Positions 1 through 9,712 are shown, counted from the first letter of the stretch. The stretch is 64,000 nucleotides of DNA from Gimesia chilikensis (GCF_008329715.1 NZ_VTSR01000032.1:620001-684000); one strand, 5' to 3'. Notes: a model not told the origin generated them from the sequence alone. Translations and numbers: made by a program.

Positions 1-1380
1 TTAACCGGGATGTTGTCCGCGGATGGGTTTCTGAATTCACAGGCGGTCGCCGCTGACGGTGTAAGTCAGTTCCGGAACCCGCTGGCACCCAAAGATCCCC
101 ACTTCAAACCCAAGGCCAAGAGCGTGATCTTCCTGTTCATGTACGGTGGCCCGAGTCATGTCGATACGTTCGATCATAAGCCTAAGTTGTATGGTCTGGA
201 TGGTAAGACGATTCCCGTCAAAACCAAGGGACGCGGTGGCGAAAAGAACGAAGGACGCGTCGTCGGTCCCAAATGGAAGTTCAAGCAATACGGTCAATCG
301 GGGCAATGGGTTTCGGATCTGTTCCCGCATCTGGCGACCTGCGTCGACGATATTGCATTTCTCAAGTCGATGACCGCGGATTCTCCAATCCATGGCTCAG
401 CCATGTTGATGATGAATTCAGGACGCATCTTGAGCGGCTTCCCCAGCCTCGGCTCCTGGCTGAATTATGGTCTGGGAAGCGAGAATGAGAACCTGCCCGG
501 CTACGTGGTGATGCTCGATCCGACAGGTGGACCGATCAGCGGCGCCAAGAACTGGTCCAGCGGTTTTATGCCGGCCACTTATCAGGGGACGACAATGCGC
601 TCCAAGGGAGCACCACTGGTAGACCTGCGACGACCCGCGGGCATGAGTAGAGCCGTCCAGCGAGAACTGCTGGATGCGTTGAAAACGGCCAATGAAAAAC
701 ATGAAGCAACCCGGGCGGGGAATTCGGAACTGGCAGCCCGGATCGCCAGCTATGAACTGGCTTTCAAGATGCAGCAACACGCGCCAGAAGCTGCCGATCT
801 GGCTTCAGAGACCCAACAGACTCAGGACATGTACGGGCTGAACAATCCCCGGACCGCTGATTTTGGCAGACGCTGCCTCTTGGCCCGGCGTCTTGTCGAG
901 CGCGGAGTTCGATTTATTCAGCTCTATTCAGGCGGAAATCATAATGATGCCAATTGGGACGCCCATGGCGACCTGGTTAAGAATCACAGCTATCATGCCG
1001 GGAATACCGATCAGCCGATCGCAGCGCTGATTAAGGACCTCAAAGCACGCGGCCTGTTCGATGAGACCATGATTGTCTGGGGAGGTGAATTCGGACGTCA
1101 GCCCACTGCAGAGTACGCGAAAGGGACCGGCCGCGACCATAACTCCTTTGGATTCACGATGTGGACTGCCGGCGGTGGAATCAAAGGCGGGACTTCCGTG
1201 GGAGCAACCGATGAACTCGGCGCTGCCGCCGTGGAGAAACCGTTCCATGTCAAACGACTGCACGCAACGATCCTGCATCAGATGGGCCTCGACCCGAATC
1301 GTCTGTCTTACTTTTACGGCGGACTGGATCAGAAACTGGTTGGCGTTGAACATACCGAACCGATTTCGGAAATCATCTAG
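1..1380 (+). CDS. DUF1501 family protein, 5' end cut by window
   Basis: The open frame runs off the left edge: the first three codons read Leu-Thr-Gly ahead of the first Met (base 10), so the start and probable export signal lie upstream. The visible 459 residues match the DUF1501 family, secreted planctomycete proteins with an alkaline-phosphatase/sulfatase-like fold and no proven reaction. Landmarks are the early FLFMYGGPSHVDTFD stretch, a mid-protein GGNHNDANWDAHGD and the late GGEFGRQP followed by GRDHN, which are the family's conserved His/Asp-rich segments. The gene ends by overlapping the last 4 bases of a convergent sulfatase gene. In planctomycetes DUF1501 genes are commonly paired with cytochrome-type DUF1549/DUF1553 genes, which may lie upstream. 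Family assignment is strong; function is unknown. Confidence 0.9.
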   Translation, partial: LTGMLSADGFLNSQAVAADGVSQFRNPLAPKDPHFKPKAKSVIFLFMYGGPSHVDTFDHKPKLYGLDGKTIPVKTKGRGGEKNEGRVVGPKWKFKQYGQSGQWVSDLFPHLATCVDDIAFLKSMTADSPIHGSAMLMMNSGRILSGFPSLGSWLNYGLGSENENLPGYVVMLDPTGGPISGAKNWSSGFMPATYQGTTMRSKGAPLVDLRRPAGMSRAVQRELLDALKTANEKHEATRAGNSELAARIASYELAFKMQQHAPEAADLASETQQTQDMYGLNNPRTADFGRRCLLARRLVERGVRFIQLYSGGNHNDANWDAHGDLVKNHSYHAGNTDQPIAALIKDLKARGLFDETMIVWGGEFGRQPTAEYAKGTGRDHNSFGFTMWTAGGGIKGGTSVGATDELGAAAVEKPFHVKRLHATILHQMGLDPNRLSYFYGGLDQKLVGVEHTEPISEII

Positions 1381-2720
1381 TCTGCAGACTGACTGGCGGT
1401 GATCTGTCGCTGCATGCGTGCGACGATTTCGGGATGATCTTTAGCGAGATTGTGAGTCTCTCCGATATCCGTATCGAGATTATACAATTCTAGAGGTTTA
1501 CCGGGGCCAGTCTGGACGGCTTTCCATTTACCAGCCCGCAGAGCCACTTTGCCCCGATATTTCCAGAACATCGTCGCATGCGCCTCTTGCGACTGGCCCA
1601 GTAGTTCCGGCAGGTAGGAAATGCCATCAATGTTTTTCGGTGGCTGGATCCCCGCCAGTTCACAGGCCGTGGGCAGGAAATCCCAGAAAGCACTGATGTG
1701 ATCGGAAGTGGTACCCGGTTTGATTTTCCCCGGCCACTTGACAATCAGCGGCACCCGGATGCCTCCCTCATACAGATCGCGCTTGTAACCTTTCAGCGGT
1801 CCGTTCGAGTTGAAGAATTCCACCTGATGCATGCCCTCCTGATGGGGACCATTGTCCGAAGTGAAAAAGATGATGGTCTTGTTTTCCAGTTTGAGCTCTT
1901 TCAGTAGTCCGACCATCCGGCCCAGGTCCCGGTCGAGGCGGGTCACCATCGCAGCGAAGCCTTTTTCAGGCTGAGGCCACTCGCGATCCTGGTAGTCGCC
2001 GTATTCAGGGACTTCCATGCCATCACCGGTAGCGCGGCCCCCTTCATTATTGGCGTGTGGGATTGTGTAATGTGCCTGCAGGAAGAAAGGCTTATCTGCA
2101 TTGGCCCGGATAAAGTTAAATGCTTCGCGGGTCAGTAAATCATGTGAGTAGGTTTCGCGCGAGATGGAGACCCGTTTGTAAGGCCCCACTTTGTTGCCTG
2201 GAAGTGAGACTTCCTGTTCATTGCTCCAGAGGAACTCGGGATAAAAGTTGTGTGCGTTACCCTGGTCCAGGTAGCCGAACCAGAAATCAAACCCCTGCTT
2301 GCTGGGAACACCGGTAGACTCTGGAATACCCAGGGCCCATTTTCCTACGCCGCCCGTCGCATAATCCTGTTCTTTGAGCAGTGAGGTGACGGTCGTTGTG
2401 TTTTCCGGGAAATAATACTGTTCATTCTGGCTGATCGGAGTGTGTCCCGAATGCTGACCGGTGAGCAGGACCAGTCGCGAGGGACGACAGACGGTGTGCC
2501 CCGCATAGTGGTTGGTGAACCGCATCCCCTGCTGAGCAAGCTGGTCGATATTGGGCGTTTTGATAATTTTCTGACCGTAGCAGCCCAGGTCGCCGTAACC
2601 CATGTCATCTGCCATCACATAAATGATGTTGGGGCGATTCTCTGCTCGTAGACTGGAAGTTGTTAAGAGGAGGCAGAAGATCAATGAAAAAAGAACACGG
2701 CAGGGCTTGTCAGAAATCAT
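1377..2720 (-). CDS. Secreted sulfatase (formylglycine type)
   Basis: 447-residue alkaline-phosphatase-superfamily sulfatase that would hydrolyse sulfate esters, probably of polysaccharides, outside the cytoplasm. Residues 1-26 form a hydrophobic signal peptide. The mature part opens with NIIYVMADDMGYGDLG, whose Asp pair binds the metal. The catalytic signature CRPSR (residues 78-82) fits CxPxR, so Cys78 would be oxidised to formylglycine. A second conserved block, FFTSDNGPH, lies in the middle. Length is normal for single-domain arylsulfatases. The gene converges on the DUF1501 gene and overlaps it by 4 bases. The exact substrate cannot be read from sequence, and the maturase (FGE or anSME) is not in this window. 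Confidence 0.93.
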   Translation of the reverse strand: MISDKPCRVLFSLIFCLLLTTSSLRAENRPNIIYVMADDMGYGDLGCYGQKIIKTPNIDQLAQQGMRFTNHYAGHTVCRPSRLVLLTGQHSGHTPISQNEQYYFPENTTTVTSLLKEQDYATGGVGKWALGIPESTGVPSKQGFDFWFGYLDQGNAHNFYPEFLWSNEQEVSLPGNKVGPYKRVSISRETYSHDLLTREAFNFIRANADKPFFLQAHYTIPHANNEGGRATGDGMEVPEYGDYQDREWPQPEKGFAAMVTRLDRDLGRMVGLLKELKLENKTIIFFTSDNGPHQEGMHQVEFFNSNGPLKGYKRDLYEGGIRVPLIVKWPGKIKPGTTSDHISAFWDFLPTACELAGIQPPKNIDGISYLPELLGQSQEAHATMFWKYRGKVALRAGKWKAVQTGPGKPLELYNLDTDIGETHNLAKDHPEIVARMQRQITASQSAD

Positions 2721-2768
2721 TATTGTGGAACCTCAGAGTCAGGGTGATTCAATGATGTAATAGTTCGA

Positions 2769-3752
2769 TTATGCCTGTTGTTTCGCAGGAAAATCAACGA
2801 TGACTTTGATAGCCCCCTCCCTTCGATCGCGGAAGAGTTCGAATGCCTGCTGAATTTCAGCGAGAGGGAAGCGATGTGTGATAATCGGACCGACATCAAT
2901 TCGGCCTTCAGAGAGCCATTGCATCGCCAGCGGAAAGTCACGGTTGAAATCCGGATTGATGCTGGAGTGAACGGTAATGTTTTTAAATACCAGATCCCGT
3001 ACTCGAAAATTGTCAATCGTCTCAGGGGGAACACCGAAGACCAGGATCTGACCAGCCTGGCGACAGAGTTCAACGCAGAGATTGATTTGCTGATCGGCGT
3101 GACCAACCGCTTCGATCACGATGTCGGGCAGTTCTCCCTGCAATATTTCCCGGACTGCAGTGACTGGATCGTTGTTCCTGTTACAAATCGTCGCGGTGGC
3201 GCCCATGCGGGGACTGACTTCCAGCCGGGATTCGAGTAGATCAATGCCGATGATCTGGCGCGCACCCATATTGTTCAGGGCGGCATTCATAAGTTGTCCC
3301 ATCGGTCCCTGTCCCACTACAGCGACGGTCTTGTCCAGCAGGTTGGGAAGTTTTTTGAGAGCGAAGAGGGCCGTCCCCAGAGGTTGGGCCATCAATGCAT
3401 GTTCCTCGGGAATGTTGGTCGCGATGGGAATGGTGCGGGATTCATCCAACAGGAATCGCTCCTGCAGGCCCTGTTGCATCACGGGGACTGCTAATACACG
3501 ATCCCCTGCTTTCCAGCGGTTCCCATTGGTCGCGGTGACCGTGCCGATCATCTCATGTAGCGAGTGACCGATTTCAATTTCCCATTCGTCGGTGCCGTTG
3601 AAATAAGGGAGATCGGAACCACATAGACAGGTGGTCTCGGGCTGAAAGATAATCTGGCCCGCACAGTCTGCAGGTGGAGAAGCCGGTAATTCGGGTTCGG
3701 GAACGTCAATGAGTTCAAGTTGACCGGGCGCGACGAGATGACTTGCTAACAA
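2769..3752 (-). CDS. Zinc-type alcohol dehydrogenase-like oxidoreductase
   Basis: Medium-chain dehydrogenase with a GroES-like N-terminal half and a Rossmann NAD(P) half. Visible marks: CLCGSDLPYF (first zinc/catalytic Cys region), GHSLHEMIG in place of the usual GHE block, and the dinucleotide motif VGQGPMGQ. The frame has no ATG near its 5' end. The TTG at 3752 gives MLASHLVAPGQLELIDVPEP, the normal family beginning, and has AGGA 8 bases upstream. A longer TTG start at 3818 is possible but lacks a ribosome site. The usual four-Cys structural zinc loop is not obvious. The gene is divergent from a Gfo/Idh/MocA gene, which suggests a shared sugar or polyol context, but the substrate is unknown. 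Confidence 0.85.
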   Translation of the reverse strand: MLASHLVAPGQLELIDVPEPELPASPPADCAGQIIFQPETTCLCGSDLPYFNGTDEWEIEIGHSLHEMIGTVTATNGNRWKAGDRVLAVPVMQQGLQERFLLDESRTIPIATNIPEEHALMAQPLGTALFALKKLPNLLDKTVAVVGQGPMGQLMNAALNNMGARQIIGIDLLESRLEVSPRMGATATICNRNNDPVTAVREILQGELPDIVIEAVGHADQQINLCVELCRQAGQILVFGVPPETIDNFRVRDLVFKNITVHSSINPDFNRDFPLAMQWLSEGRIDVGPIITHRFPLAEIQQAFELFRDRREGAIKVIVDFPAKQQA

Positions 3753-3923
3753 AGGACTGGTCCTGAAATATGTGACAGCTTCCTGTTCCAGAATCAAAGT
3801 TGCTTCTGGCAGGAACAAAGCGGAAAGGATATATTCATATAAAATATACGATGTCGATTCAAATGCAAAGTCATGACTTCAGGCGGACTGCTTGGCCCCT
3901 GGGGAATCTGAAGGAATTCTGCG

Positions 3924-4958
3924 ATGAGTAAACAGATCGATGTGGCCGTGTTAACCAATGAGACCGGTGCACACCTGGGTGCGTATTTCTCAGCTTTGAA
4001 AACGACCGAAGCCGTCAAGTCGGTCTTCCTGGCGGACCCGAGTGGAAAACAGGTTGATCTGGCACAAAAGGAACTGGGGACCAGGTTGAGCCAGGTCTAT
4101 CCTCAGGCAGAAGCACTTTACCAGAATCATAAACCAGAGCTGGCTCTGGTCACGATGGAGGCCCGACAGGCGCCTGCTGCGATTGACCTGGCACTGGAAC
4201 AGGGATCGCATGTGCTTTCAGAGAAGCCCGCGTGTCTGAATGTGTCTCAGTTCGAGCCACTGGTTCAGAAGGCCGAGAGTAAGCATCTGAATTTATCGCT
4301 GGCCCTGGCCAATCGGACGAACCCGGAAATCCAGTATGCACGCACACTGATCCAGGAGGGGACGCTGGGAAAAATCTACGGCGTAGAACTGCAACTGTTG
4401 GCCGATCAGACCCGCTTAACCAGACCCGCCTATCATGGAAGCTGGTATGCGCACAAAGATCAGGCCGGCGGGGGTTTTCTATCGTGGCTGGCCATTCACT
4501 GGCTGGATCTGTCGATGTATCTGACAGGTGCGTCGATCAACGAGGTGAGCGGGTTTACGGCGAATGCCGGTGGTCAACCACTGGATGTTGAAGACTCGGC
4601 AGCATTTGCCTTGCGTTATGATGCGGGATTTCTAGGGACATTGACTGCGGGCTTCTATCTGAAGCAGGGATATCAGTCCATGATCAAAATCTGGGGAAGC
4701 AAAGGCTGGCTGGAGATGCTCCCCTTTGCCGATCGTCCACTGGATTGGAGTGTCAATCACAACGGGAAGCTTTATCGATTTGAAAAACCACTGGAGCCGC
4801 GCGGCTATACACCCGCAGTGCGTAAGGCTGTCCTGGCGGCGGCAGGTGAATCAGAACCGCTGCTCACCAGCCGCGAGAGCTTGAGGATTATTCAGACGAT
4901 CTACGCCTGTTACGAGGCAGCCAGTACCGGTAAGAGGCAAACCGTGCCCGGTTTATAA
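3924..4958 (+). CDS. Gfo/Idh/MocA family oxidoreductase
   Basis: 344-residue NAD(P)-dependent oxidoreductase of the Gfo/Idh/MocA superfamily, enzymes that oxidise or reduce sugars, inositols and related compounds. The N-terminal Rossmann half contains the family block SEKPACLN (the EKP motif, about residue 99), whose Lys contacts cofactor and substrate. The C-terminal alpha/beta half contains GGGFLSWLAIHWLDL with the catalytic-site His. It is divergent from the dehydrogenase at 2769-3752, and the 171-base gap must hold promoters for both. It carries no signal peptide, unlike many planctomycete relatives, so it is probably cytoplasmic. Substrate unknown. Confidence 0.9.
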   Translation: MSKQIDVAVLTNETGAHLGAYFSALKTTEAVKSVFLADPSGKQVDLAQKELGTRLSQVYPQAEALYQNHKPELALVTMEARQAPAAIDLALEQGSHVLSEKPACLNVSQFEPLVQKAESKHLNLSLALANRTNPEIQYARTLIQEGTLGKIYGVELQLLADQTRLTRPAYHGSWYAHKDQAGGGFLSWLAIHWLDLSMYLTGASINEVSGFTANAGGQPLDVEDSAAFALRYDAGFLGTLTAGFYLKQGYQSMIKIWGSKGWLEMLPFADRPLDWSVNHNGKLYRFEKPLEPRGYTPAVRKAVLAAAGESEPLLTSRESLRIIQTIYACYEAASTGKRQTVPGL

Positions 4959-4975
4959 GTCAGACGCTACCTGTA

Positions 4976-5476
4976 TCAGAGCAGGTATTCGTCATCATCT
5001 TTGAGGTCTTTTTCAGTGATGATGCGATGCCCCTGTTCTGTCAGTGTTCTGATTCCCAGATCGATATCATCGACACACAGCGCAATCGCCCCTCTGCCAT
5101 GTCTGCGATAAAGCAGCGGATAAGTATAGTCGATGTTGACCTCTGCCTGGAGCAATGAGAGGCAGATTCGCATGTAAGGCTGCGTATCATCTGGTAGTTC
5201 GACGCCGATGAGATCTTTTTCAAAGAACGTGTATCCAGAGAGCTCGAAGATTTCGCGGGCGCGTTCGTAGTTATCGAGGACGATACGGCTCATCGCGACA
5301 TCTACCGAATCGACGGTGCTCAAAGCAATGATTCTCAGGTCAAACTTTTCCAGAAGCTTTAGCAACTGATGGAGATAACCGACTCGGTTTTCCATAAACA
5401 CACAGAATTGACGCAGGCAGGGCCACTCTTTGCCTGGTTCCCCCGAAGGGTAAGAGGATTGATTTTCATAATCCAT
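4976..5476 (-). CDS. Tandem ACT-domain protein
   Basis: 166-residue protein made of two ACT-like ligand-binding domains and nothing else. The first (about residues 20-85) reads [45 protein letters not shown], the beta-alpha-beta pattern of ACT domains including the R-x-G loop (split here for length). The second (about 95-160) is more diverged. The start has GGAG 8 bases upstream. Such stand-alone ACT proteins usually bind amino acids as regulators, and this one resembles acetolactate synthase small subunits in outline. No ilv gene is nearby, so the target is unknown. It converges with the oxidoreductase at 3924-4958. Confidence 0.75.
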   Translation of the reverse strand: MDYENQSSYPSGEPGKEWPCLRQFCVFMENRVGYLHQLLKLLEKFDLRIIALSTVDSVDVAMSRIVLDNYERAREIFELSGYTFFEKDLIGVELPDDTQPYMRICLSLLQAEVNIDYTYPLLYRRHGRGAIALCVDDIDLGIRTLTEQGHRIITEKDLKDDDEYLL

Positions 5477-5776
5477 CTGATTTTCTCCACGTATTGCAAA
5501 GCCAGTTCGAATGCCGGCACAGAAACAGCGTCCGAACCAGAGTTTGTGTACAGACAGGAACCAGGTCGTGTTACGTTCTCATCAAGTTCTTATCTTCAGG
5601 CAATTTAAGCAAATTATGCGATGTCGTCAATAAGAGGTGCCCGCTTCAGTGCCCGGAAAGCAGATCGACCAGCACAGAGGTGAAAAAGGAGCCGATTTGC
5701 GTCTTGTACATCTGGGGCTGAGATCATACAACTGGGGCGTTTAACTGCATTCTGACCAGAAATCCGGAGTCAAAAC
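5477..5776. other. Divergent intergenic region
   Basis: This 300-base spacer separates two outward-facing genes (tandem ACT protein to the left, HAD phosphatase to the right) and must carry both promoters. Short open frames exist but lack ribosome sites and family features. I see no RNA gene, repeat or strong hairpin. Confidence 0.5.
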
Positions 5777-6382
5777 GTGATTCGTACCTTTCTGTTTGAT
5801 ATGGGAAATGTTCTCGCTTTCTTTTCACATGATCGAATGTGTGAACAGATGGGGGCGCTTTGTGGGCGTACCCGCGAGGAGATTCAGGCTCTGCTGATCG
5901 ATTCGGGAAAACAGTGGGAGTTTGAACGGGGGCTGTTATCGGCAGAGGAATTTCATCAGTGGTTTGAAGAGGCCGCAGGCCAATCTGTCTCTTATCCGGA
6001 TCTGGTCCGGGCTGCATCAGATATTTTTGAGCTGAATGCGTCCATCGTTCCCGTCCTGGATACTCTGAAAGACCGCGGGCATCGGCTGGTACTTCTGTCG
6101 AATACCTGTATTTCTCATTTCGAATTCATCTGGAACGAATATGAGGTCCTGCAACGCTTTGATGATTTCGCGACATCTTACACGGCGGGCGCCATCAAGC
6201 CGGAACGGCCGATTTTTGATTTAGCACTCTCTAAGATCCAGTGTGCTCCGGAAGAAGCCTTTTACACTGATGACATCGCAGATTATGTCAATGTCGCTCG
6301 TGGGTTGGGAATCCAGGCGGAAGTATTTACAGATACACCGACTCTGATTCAGCATCTCGTGGCCCGGGATATCCAACTCTAA
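5777..6382 (+). CDS. HAD family phosphatase (YihX-like)
   Basis: 201-residue haloacid dehalogenase-like hydrolase. Motif I is FDMGNV at the N-terminus (Asp8 nucleophile). The Asp normally two residues later is Gly, as in the YihX-type branch (DxGNV), so this is the branch norm and not a defect. Motif II is VLLSNT, and motifs III/IV lie around AIKPERPIF and FYTDDIADYV. The helical cap sits between motifs I and II. The start is GTG at 5777. YihX-like enzymes dephosphorylate sugar phosphates such as glucose-1-phosphate, but the natural substrate here cannot be told from sequence. Confidence 0.85.
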   Translation: MIRTFLFDMGNVLAFFSHDRMCEQMGALCGRTREEIQALLIDSGKQWEFERGLLSAEEFHQWFEEAAGQSVSYPDLVRAASDIFELNASIVPVLDTLKDRGHRLVLLSNTCISHFEFIWNEYEVLQRFDDFATSYTAGAIKPERPIFDLALSKIQCAPEEAFYTDDIADYVNVARGLGIQAEVFTDTPTLIQHLVARDIQL

Positions 6383-6616
6383 AATGTACCCGGGAATCAG
6401 GCGCTTCTCGCGTTTCTGATCTCATACAGCTGCTTTACAGATTGTTCATCAATTTAACGTGAACAGACAGCTTGACTACGTGCGATCCAGTTCTCTTCTC
6501 TGCTTTGGAACATTGTTTGCGTAACATTTTCAGTTTCTGCGGAACTATACTCCCAGGTTCCGGTCATTGAACGATCAATTCAGAAGTTGAGTTTGTTTAA
6601 ATCTGTGGACGCAAAT

Positions 6617-8359
6617 ATGTCGATCGACTCTCACCCCGGCACTCTGGAGCCTGAAACGGCACTCGATAAAGGTCAGTTCTATCGAGAAACCTTTTCGATG
6701 GGCTGGTCGCATCTGATTACATGCCTCTGGTTTGCCTGGCTGTTCTTCTATTTCGGTAACGTACATATCTTTTACTCAGATATCTGGGGGCACGTTTCCT
6801 ATGGTGACTGGATCCTGACCCATCAAGGTCTGCCTCAATATGATCCCTTTCTGTCGCTGGCAGAGGGCGTAAAAAGTATTGACGCTGCATGGTTATCTCA
6901 GGTCCTGTTTGCCAAAGTCTATGAATTCTGGGGTGTACGGGGGCTTTCGCATGTCTTTGCTTTGACAGTGTTTGCGACACACGTGTTGTTCTGGTGTGCT
7001 TTCTATATCAAAACGGGACGCGTCGGGGTGAGCACGCTCGGATCATTCCTGCTGATCCTGATTTCCTCCAGTCGAATTGCCATCATCCGACCGGAAATTT
7101 TCGGAACCTTCTGCGTGGCGTTGCTGCTGGTGGTCATGGCCTGGTCTGAAAAATACGACCGCTGGCTCCCTTCCGCTGACGGTGACGAGGACGTTTCTGC
7201 AAGAAAAACTCCCGCTCCCCTGCTTTGCAGTCTCTATCTGGGGATTCCTCTCATTTTCCTGGCTTGGGCAAATCTGCATGGTTCTTTTGTCGTAGGTCTG
7301 GCCATACTGGCGTTACAGTTCCTGGGACGGGCACTGGAAGTACTCTGGAGGACGAAGAGTCTGATCCAGGTCTGTACGGATCCGTGGGTTCGTCGCTGGC
7401 TGATTGTGACTGAACTTTCAGTCTGCACCGCATTACTCAATCCTTACCATATGGATCTGTTCCTCAATTCTCTGCTCTTTCCGCGGAATCCCAACCTCAA
7501 GGATGTGCTGGAATGGGAGCCGCTGGAGTTTCGGGATGCAGAGGGAATCTGGTTCTGTATGGCCTGGGTAATGATGCTGGGGCTCTACCGCCATAGTCGG
7601 GAACGGGTCAGGACGGCAGATGTGCTGAGGATTGGTCTGCTCTCACTGTCTGTGATTATGGGCGTGCGGATGATTGGCTGGTTTTCAGTTATTTTTGTCT
7701 ATGCCATGGTGAATCATCTGGCCACCGTGATTCCCCGGGCGACTCCAGTATATTTGAAGTCCGGTTCCGGAGAGAAAAAAACAGGTTCTTTCTGGGCACG
7801 CAGATCACTGGTTATGACTTCCGTGTGTGTCTTGATCCTCTGGTTTGGCTTCGCTTTTTCAAATATAGCGACTCCCCTGTTTGGTGGAAAACCACGTGAT
7901 ATCAATAAGGTTTACAGTGAAGGCACGCCGCGCAAACTGACCGAGTTTCTCAGGGCTCATCCACCTCAGGAACAGGTCTGGAACCCCCAGTGGTGGGGGG
8001 ACTGGCTGGTTTGGGATGGCCCCAAAGATCTTAAGGTCTTCATGACGACCAACGCCGTGCATCTGGCTCCGCCACGCGTCTGGCGAGATTACCTGGGAAT
8101 AGCGCGTGCGAATCGAGGCTGGCAATCAGTTGCAGAGAGATACAACGTATCGACCTTCATCGTGCACAAAGAAAAGCAGGTTGCGTTGGAAAAACAGGTG
8201 CGGCGTCTGGAAGGTTTTCGACCTGTCTATGAGGACGATCTGGCATTAGTCATGTCGCGTGAACCGGCTCTGATAGAGGCAGCAAAAGCATCAGAAGCTA
8301 CAGATAAAGAGACAGAATCTGAGCAGAAATCCGCTGCGACAGAGGAGGACCAGCCATGA
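6617..8359 (+). CDS. Multi-pass membrane protein, GT-C glycosyltransferase-like
   Basis: About 580 residues with roughly nine to ten hydrophobic helices and a soluble C-terminal part of about 130 residues. After the first helix the loop reads SDIWGHVSYGDWIL, an acidic motif like the first periplasmic loop of GT-C glycosyltransferases, which use polyprenyl-linked sugars. I chose ATG 6617; an in-frame TTG at 6587 would add ten residues without a better ribosome site. The C-terminus is rich in Glu, Lys and Ala. Its stop overlaps the next start as ATGA, so the two are translationally coupled and probably work together. Glycosyl transfer is an inference; a membrane protein of unknown function is the safe reading. 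Confidence 0.7.
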   Translation: MSIDSHPGTLEPETALDKGQFYRETFSMGWSHLITCLWFAWLFFYFGNVHIFYSDIWGHVSYGDWILTHQGLPQYDPFLSLAEGVKSIDAAWLSQVLFAKVYEFWGVRGLSHVFALTVFATHVLFWCAFYIKTGRVGVSTLGSFLLILISSSRIAIIRPEIFGTFCVALLLVVMAWSEKYDRWLPSADGDEDVSARKTPAPLLCSLYLGIPLIFLAWANLHGSFVVGLAILALQFLGRALEVLWRTKSLIQVCTDPWVRRWLIVTELSVCTALLNPYHMDLFLNSLLFPRNPNLKDVLEWEPLEFRDAEGIWFCMAWVMMLGLYRHSRERVRTADVLRIGLLSLSVIMGVRMIGWFSVIFVYAMVNHLATVIPRATPVYLKSGSGEKKTGSFWARRSLVMTSVCVLILWFGFAFSNIATPLFGGKPRDINKVYSEGTPRKLTEFLRAHPPQEQVWNPQWWGDWLVWDGPKDLKVFMTTNAVHLAPPRVWRDYLGIARANRGWQSVAERYNVSTFIVHKEKQVALEKQVRRLEGFRPVYEDDLALVMSREPALIEAAKASEATDKETESEQKSAATEEDQP

Positions 8360-9552
8360 GTTCACACCGAACATCAATAAATAAAAAACTGAAAGTCGCA
8401 GCATTTTTATGTCTGCATATCCTGATCGTGGGAGCCGTGATTGGCTGGGCAGCCGTACGCTATCAGGACTGGGAGCGGGCCAAGGAGCTACCGGCACTGA
8501 GGCTCAATCCCTTGACGGTCAAACCGGAATATGATCGTCCCGAAATCGTTTCAGATGCAGACCTCGGGAAGGTCCTTTCCCGTCTGCGGCCGCAGTTTCG
8601 CGGTAAGCAGCCCCGCATTAACTACGTGGATCATGCGCTGCGTTTCTGGGGACTGGAAGCGGTATTTGATGATCCCAAATCCCTGTCAGGAATTGAGATG
8701 CGCGATATCCTTCTGGATCATCGACAGTTTGGTCAGGTTTGGGGGGACAAAACCAGGCCTCTACTGGTTCGAAATCAGAATGGCTTGCGGGCTCGCGTCC
8801 AGGAAGGGCTGGAAACGTCAAGCCATGAAGACCATACGCTGGCGACGCTGGCTGAAGTGGGGACACCCGTCGATTATCCAATTGTCCTCACCCAGGGAGA
8901 GACAACGCTGGCAGAAATGATTCAGGAATCTCTGAAATCGTTCAGTCTGAATCAGGTGGAATATGAGTGGTCGGCACTGGTGTTTGCTCTGTTTCTGGAT
9001 AGTCCCCAGAGTTGGGTGACCAGCGAAGGTCAGCGGATCAATTTCGATGTGATCAGCGACCGAATTATGCGGCAAAAACCGACGCAGGGAGTCTGCTATG
9101 GAAATCATAGACTGCATGCACTGGTCATGATTTTGCGCGTAGATGAACAGACGCCGATTCTGTCTGAAGCTGGACGAAAGAAGATCCTAGATTATCTGAA
9201 GGGTATCACGAATCGATTGGTAGAATCGCAATCTACAGAGGGCTTCTGGGATAAAAACTGGGATGGAACCAAGCTGGATCTATCGACGGAGCAGAAATTC
9301 ACACCACGCGCGCGGCGGGTGCTGGCGACTGGTCATGCCATGGAATGGTGGGCTTTGGCTCCTGCCGAGGTCCTCCCTCCTGCTGAAACGCTGGAGAAGG
9401 CAGGAACATGGCTGGTAGAAACCATTGAAAAGATGCCGGAAACCGAGATTAAAAACAGCTTCACCTTCCTGTCCCATGCTGGTAGAGCACTGGCTTTATG
9501 GAGAGGTAAATTCCCGGCCCAGGTCACGCTGCCTCCGTTAACCAAAGATTGA
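8356..9552 (+). CDS. Exported protein of unknown function coupled to the GT-C-like protein
   Basis: 398 residues. A hydrophobic N-terminal segment (about residues 12-35, LKVAAFLCLHILIVGAVIGW) predicts a membrane anchor or signal peptide, with the rest outside. The mature part is helical, with repeated patterns (YGNHRLHALVMIL, TGHAMEWWALAP, LSHAGRALALW). These look like the paired helices of an alpha/alpha toroid, as in terpene-cyclase-like or glycan-acting barrels, but I do not recognise a family. The start overlaps the upstream stop by ATGA. It may act on the product made by the membrane protein; this rests only on coupling. Confidence 0.7.
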   Translation: MSSHRTSINKKLKVAAFLCLHILIVGAVIGWAAVRYQDWERAKELPALRLNPLTVKPEYDRPEIVSDADLGKVLSRLRPQFRGKQPRINYVDHALRFWGLEAVFDDPKSLSGIEMRDILLDHRQFGQVWGDKTRPLLVRNQNGLRARVQEGLETSSHEDHTLATLAEVGTPVDYPIVLTQGETTLAEMIQESLKSFSLNQVEYEWSALVFALFLDSPQSWVTSEGQRINFDVISDRIMRQKPTQGVCYGNHRLHALVMILRVDEQTPILSEAGRKKILDYLKGITNRLVESQSTEGFWDKNWDGTKLDLSTEQKFTPRARRVLATGHAMEWWALAPAEVLPPAETLEKAGTWLVETIEKMPETEIKNSFTFLSHAGRALALWRGKFPAQVTLPPLTKD

Positions 9553-9686
9553 CCAATCTTTTCTCTTTGCTAGACCATCCAAATCTCTGTATTGGATTCT
9601 GCGCTCTTCTTTCCCGCAGGCTCTAACTCAATCCACATAGAAACAGGGATAACACGCGCTGTGCACCTCTGGTTACACCGCTGTAT

Positions 9687-9712
9687 AAAGTGTTAACCAA
9701 TGTAAACACTTT
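9687..9712. promoter_or_regulatory. Dyad, candidate activator site upstream of the sigma-54 promoter
   Basis: AAAGTGTT (9687-9694) and AACACTTT (9705-9712) form a perfect 8-base inverted repeat with a 10-base spacer. It lies about 190 bases upstream of the -24 element, a usual distance for enhancer-like binding sites of sigma-54 activators. The role is inferred from position and symmetry only. Confidence 0.35.
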
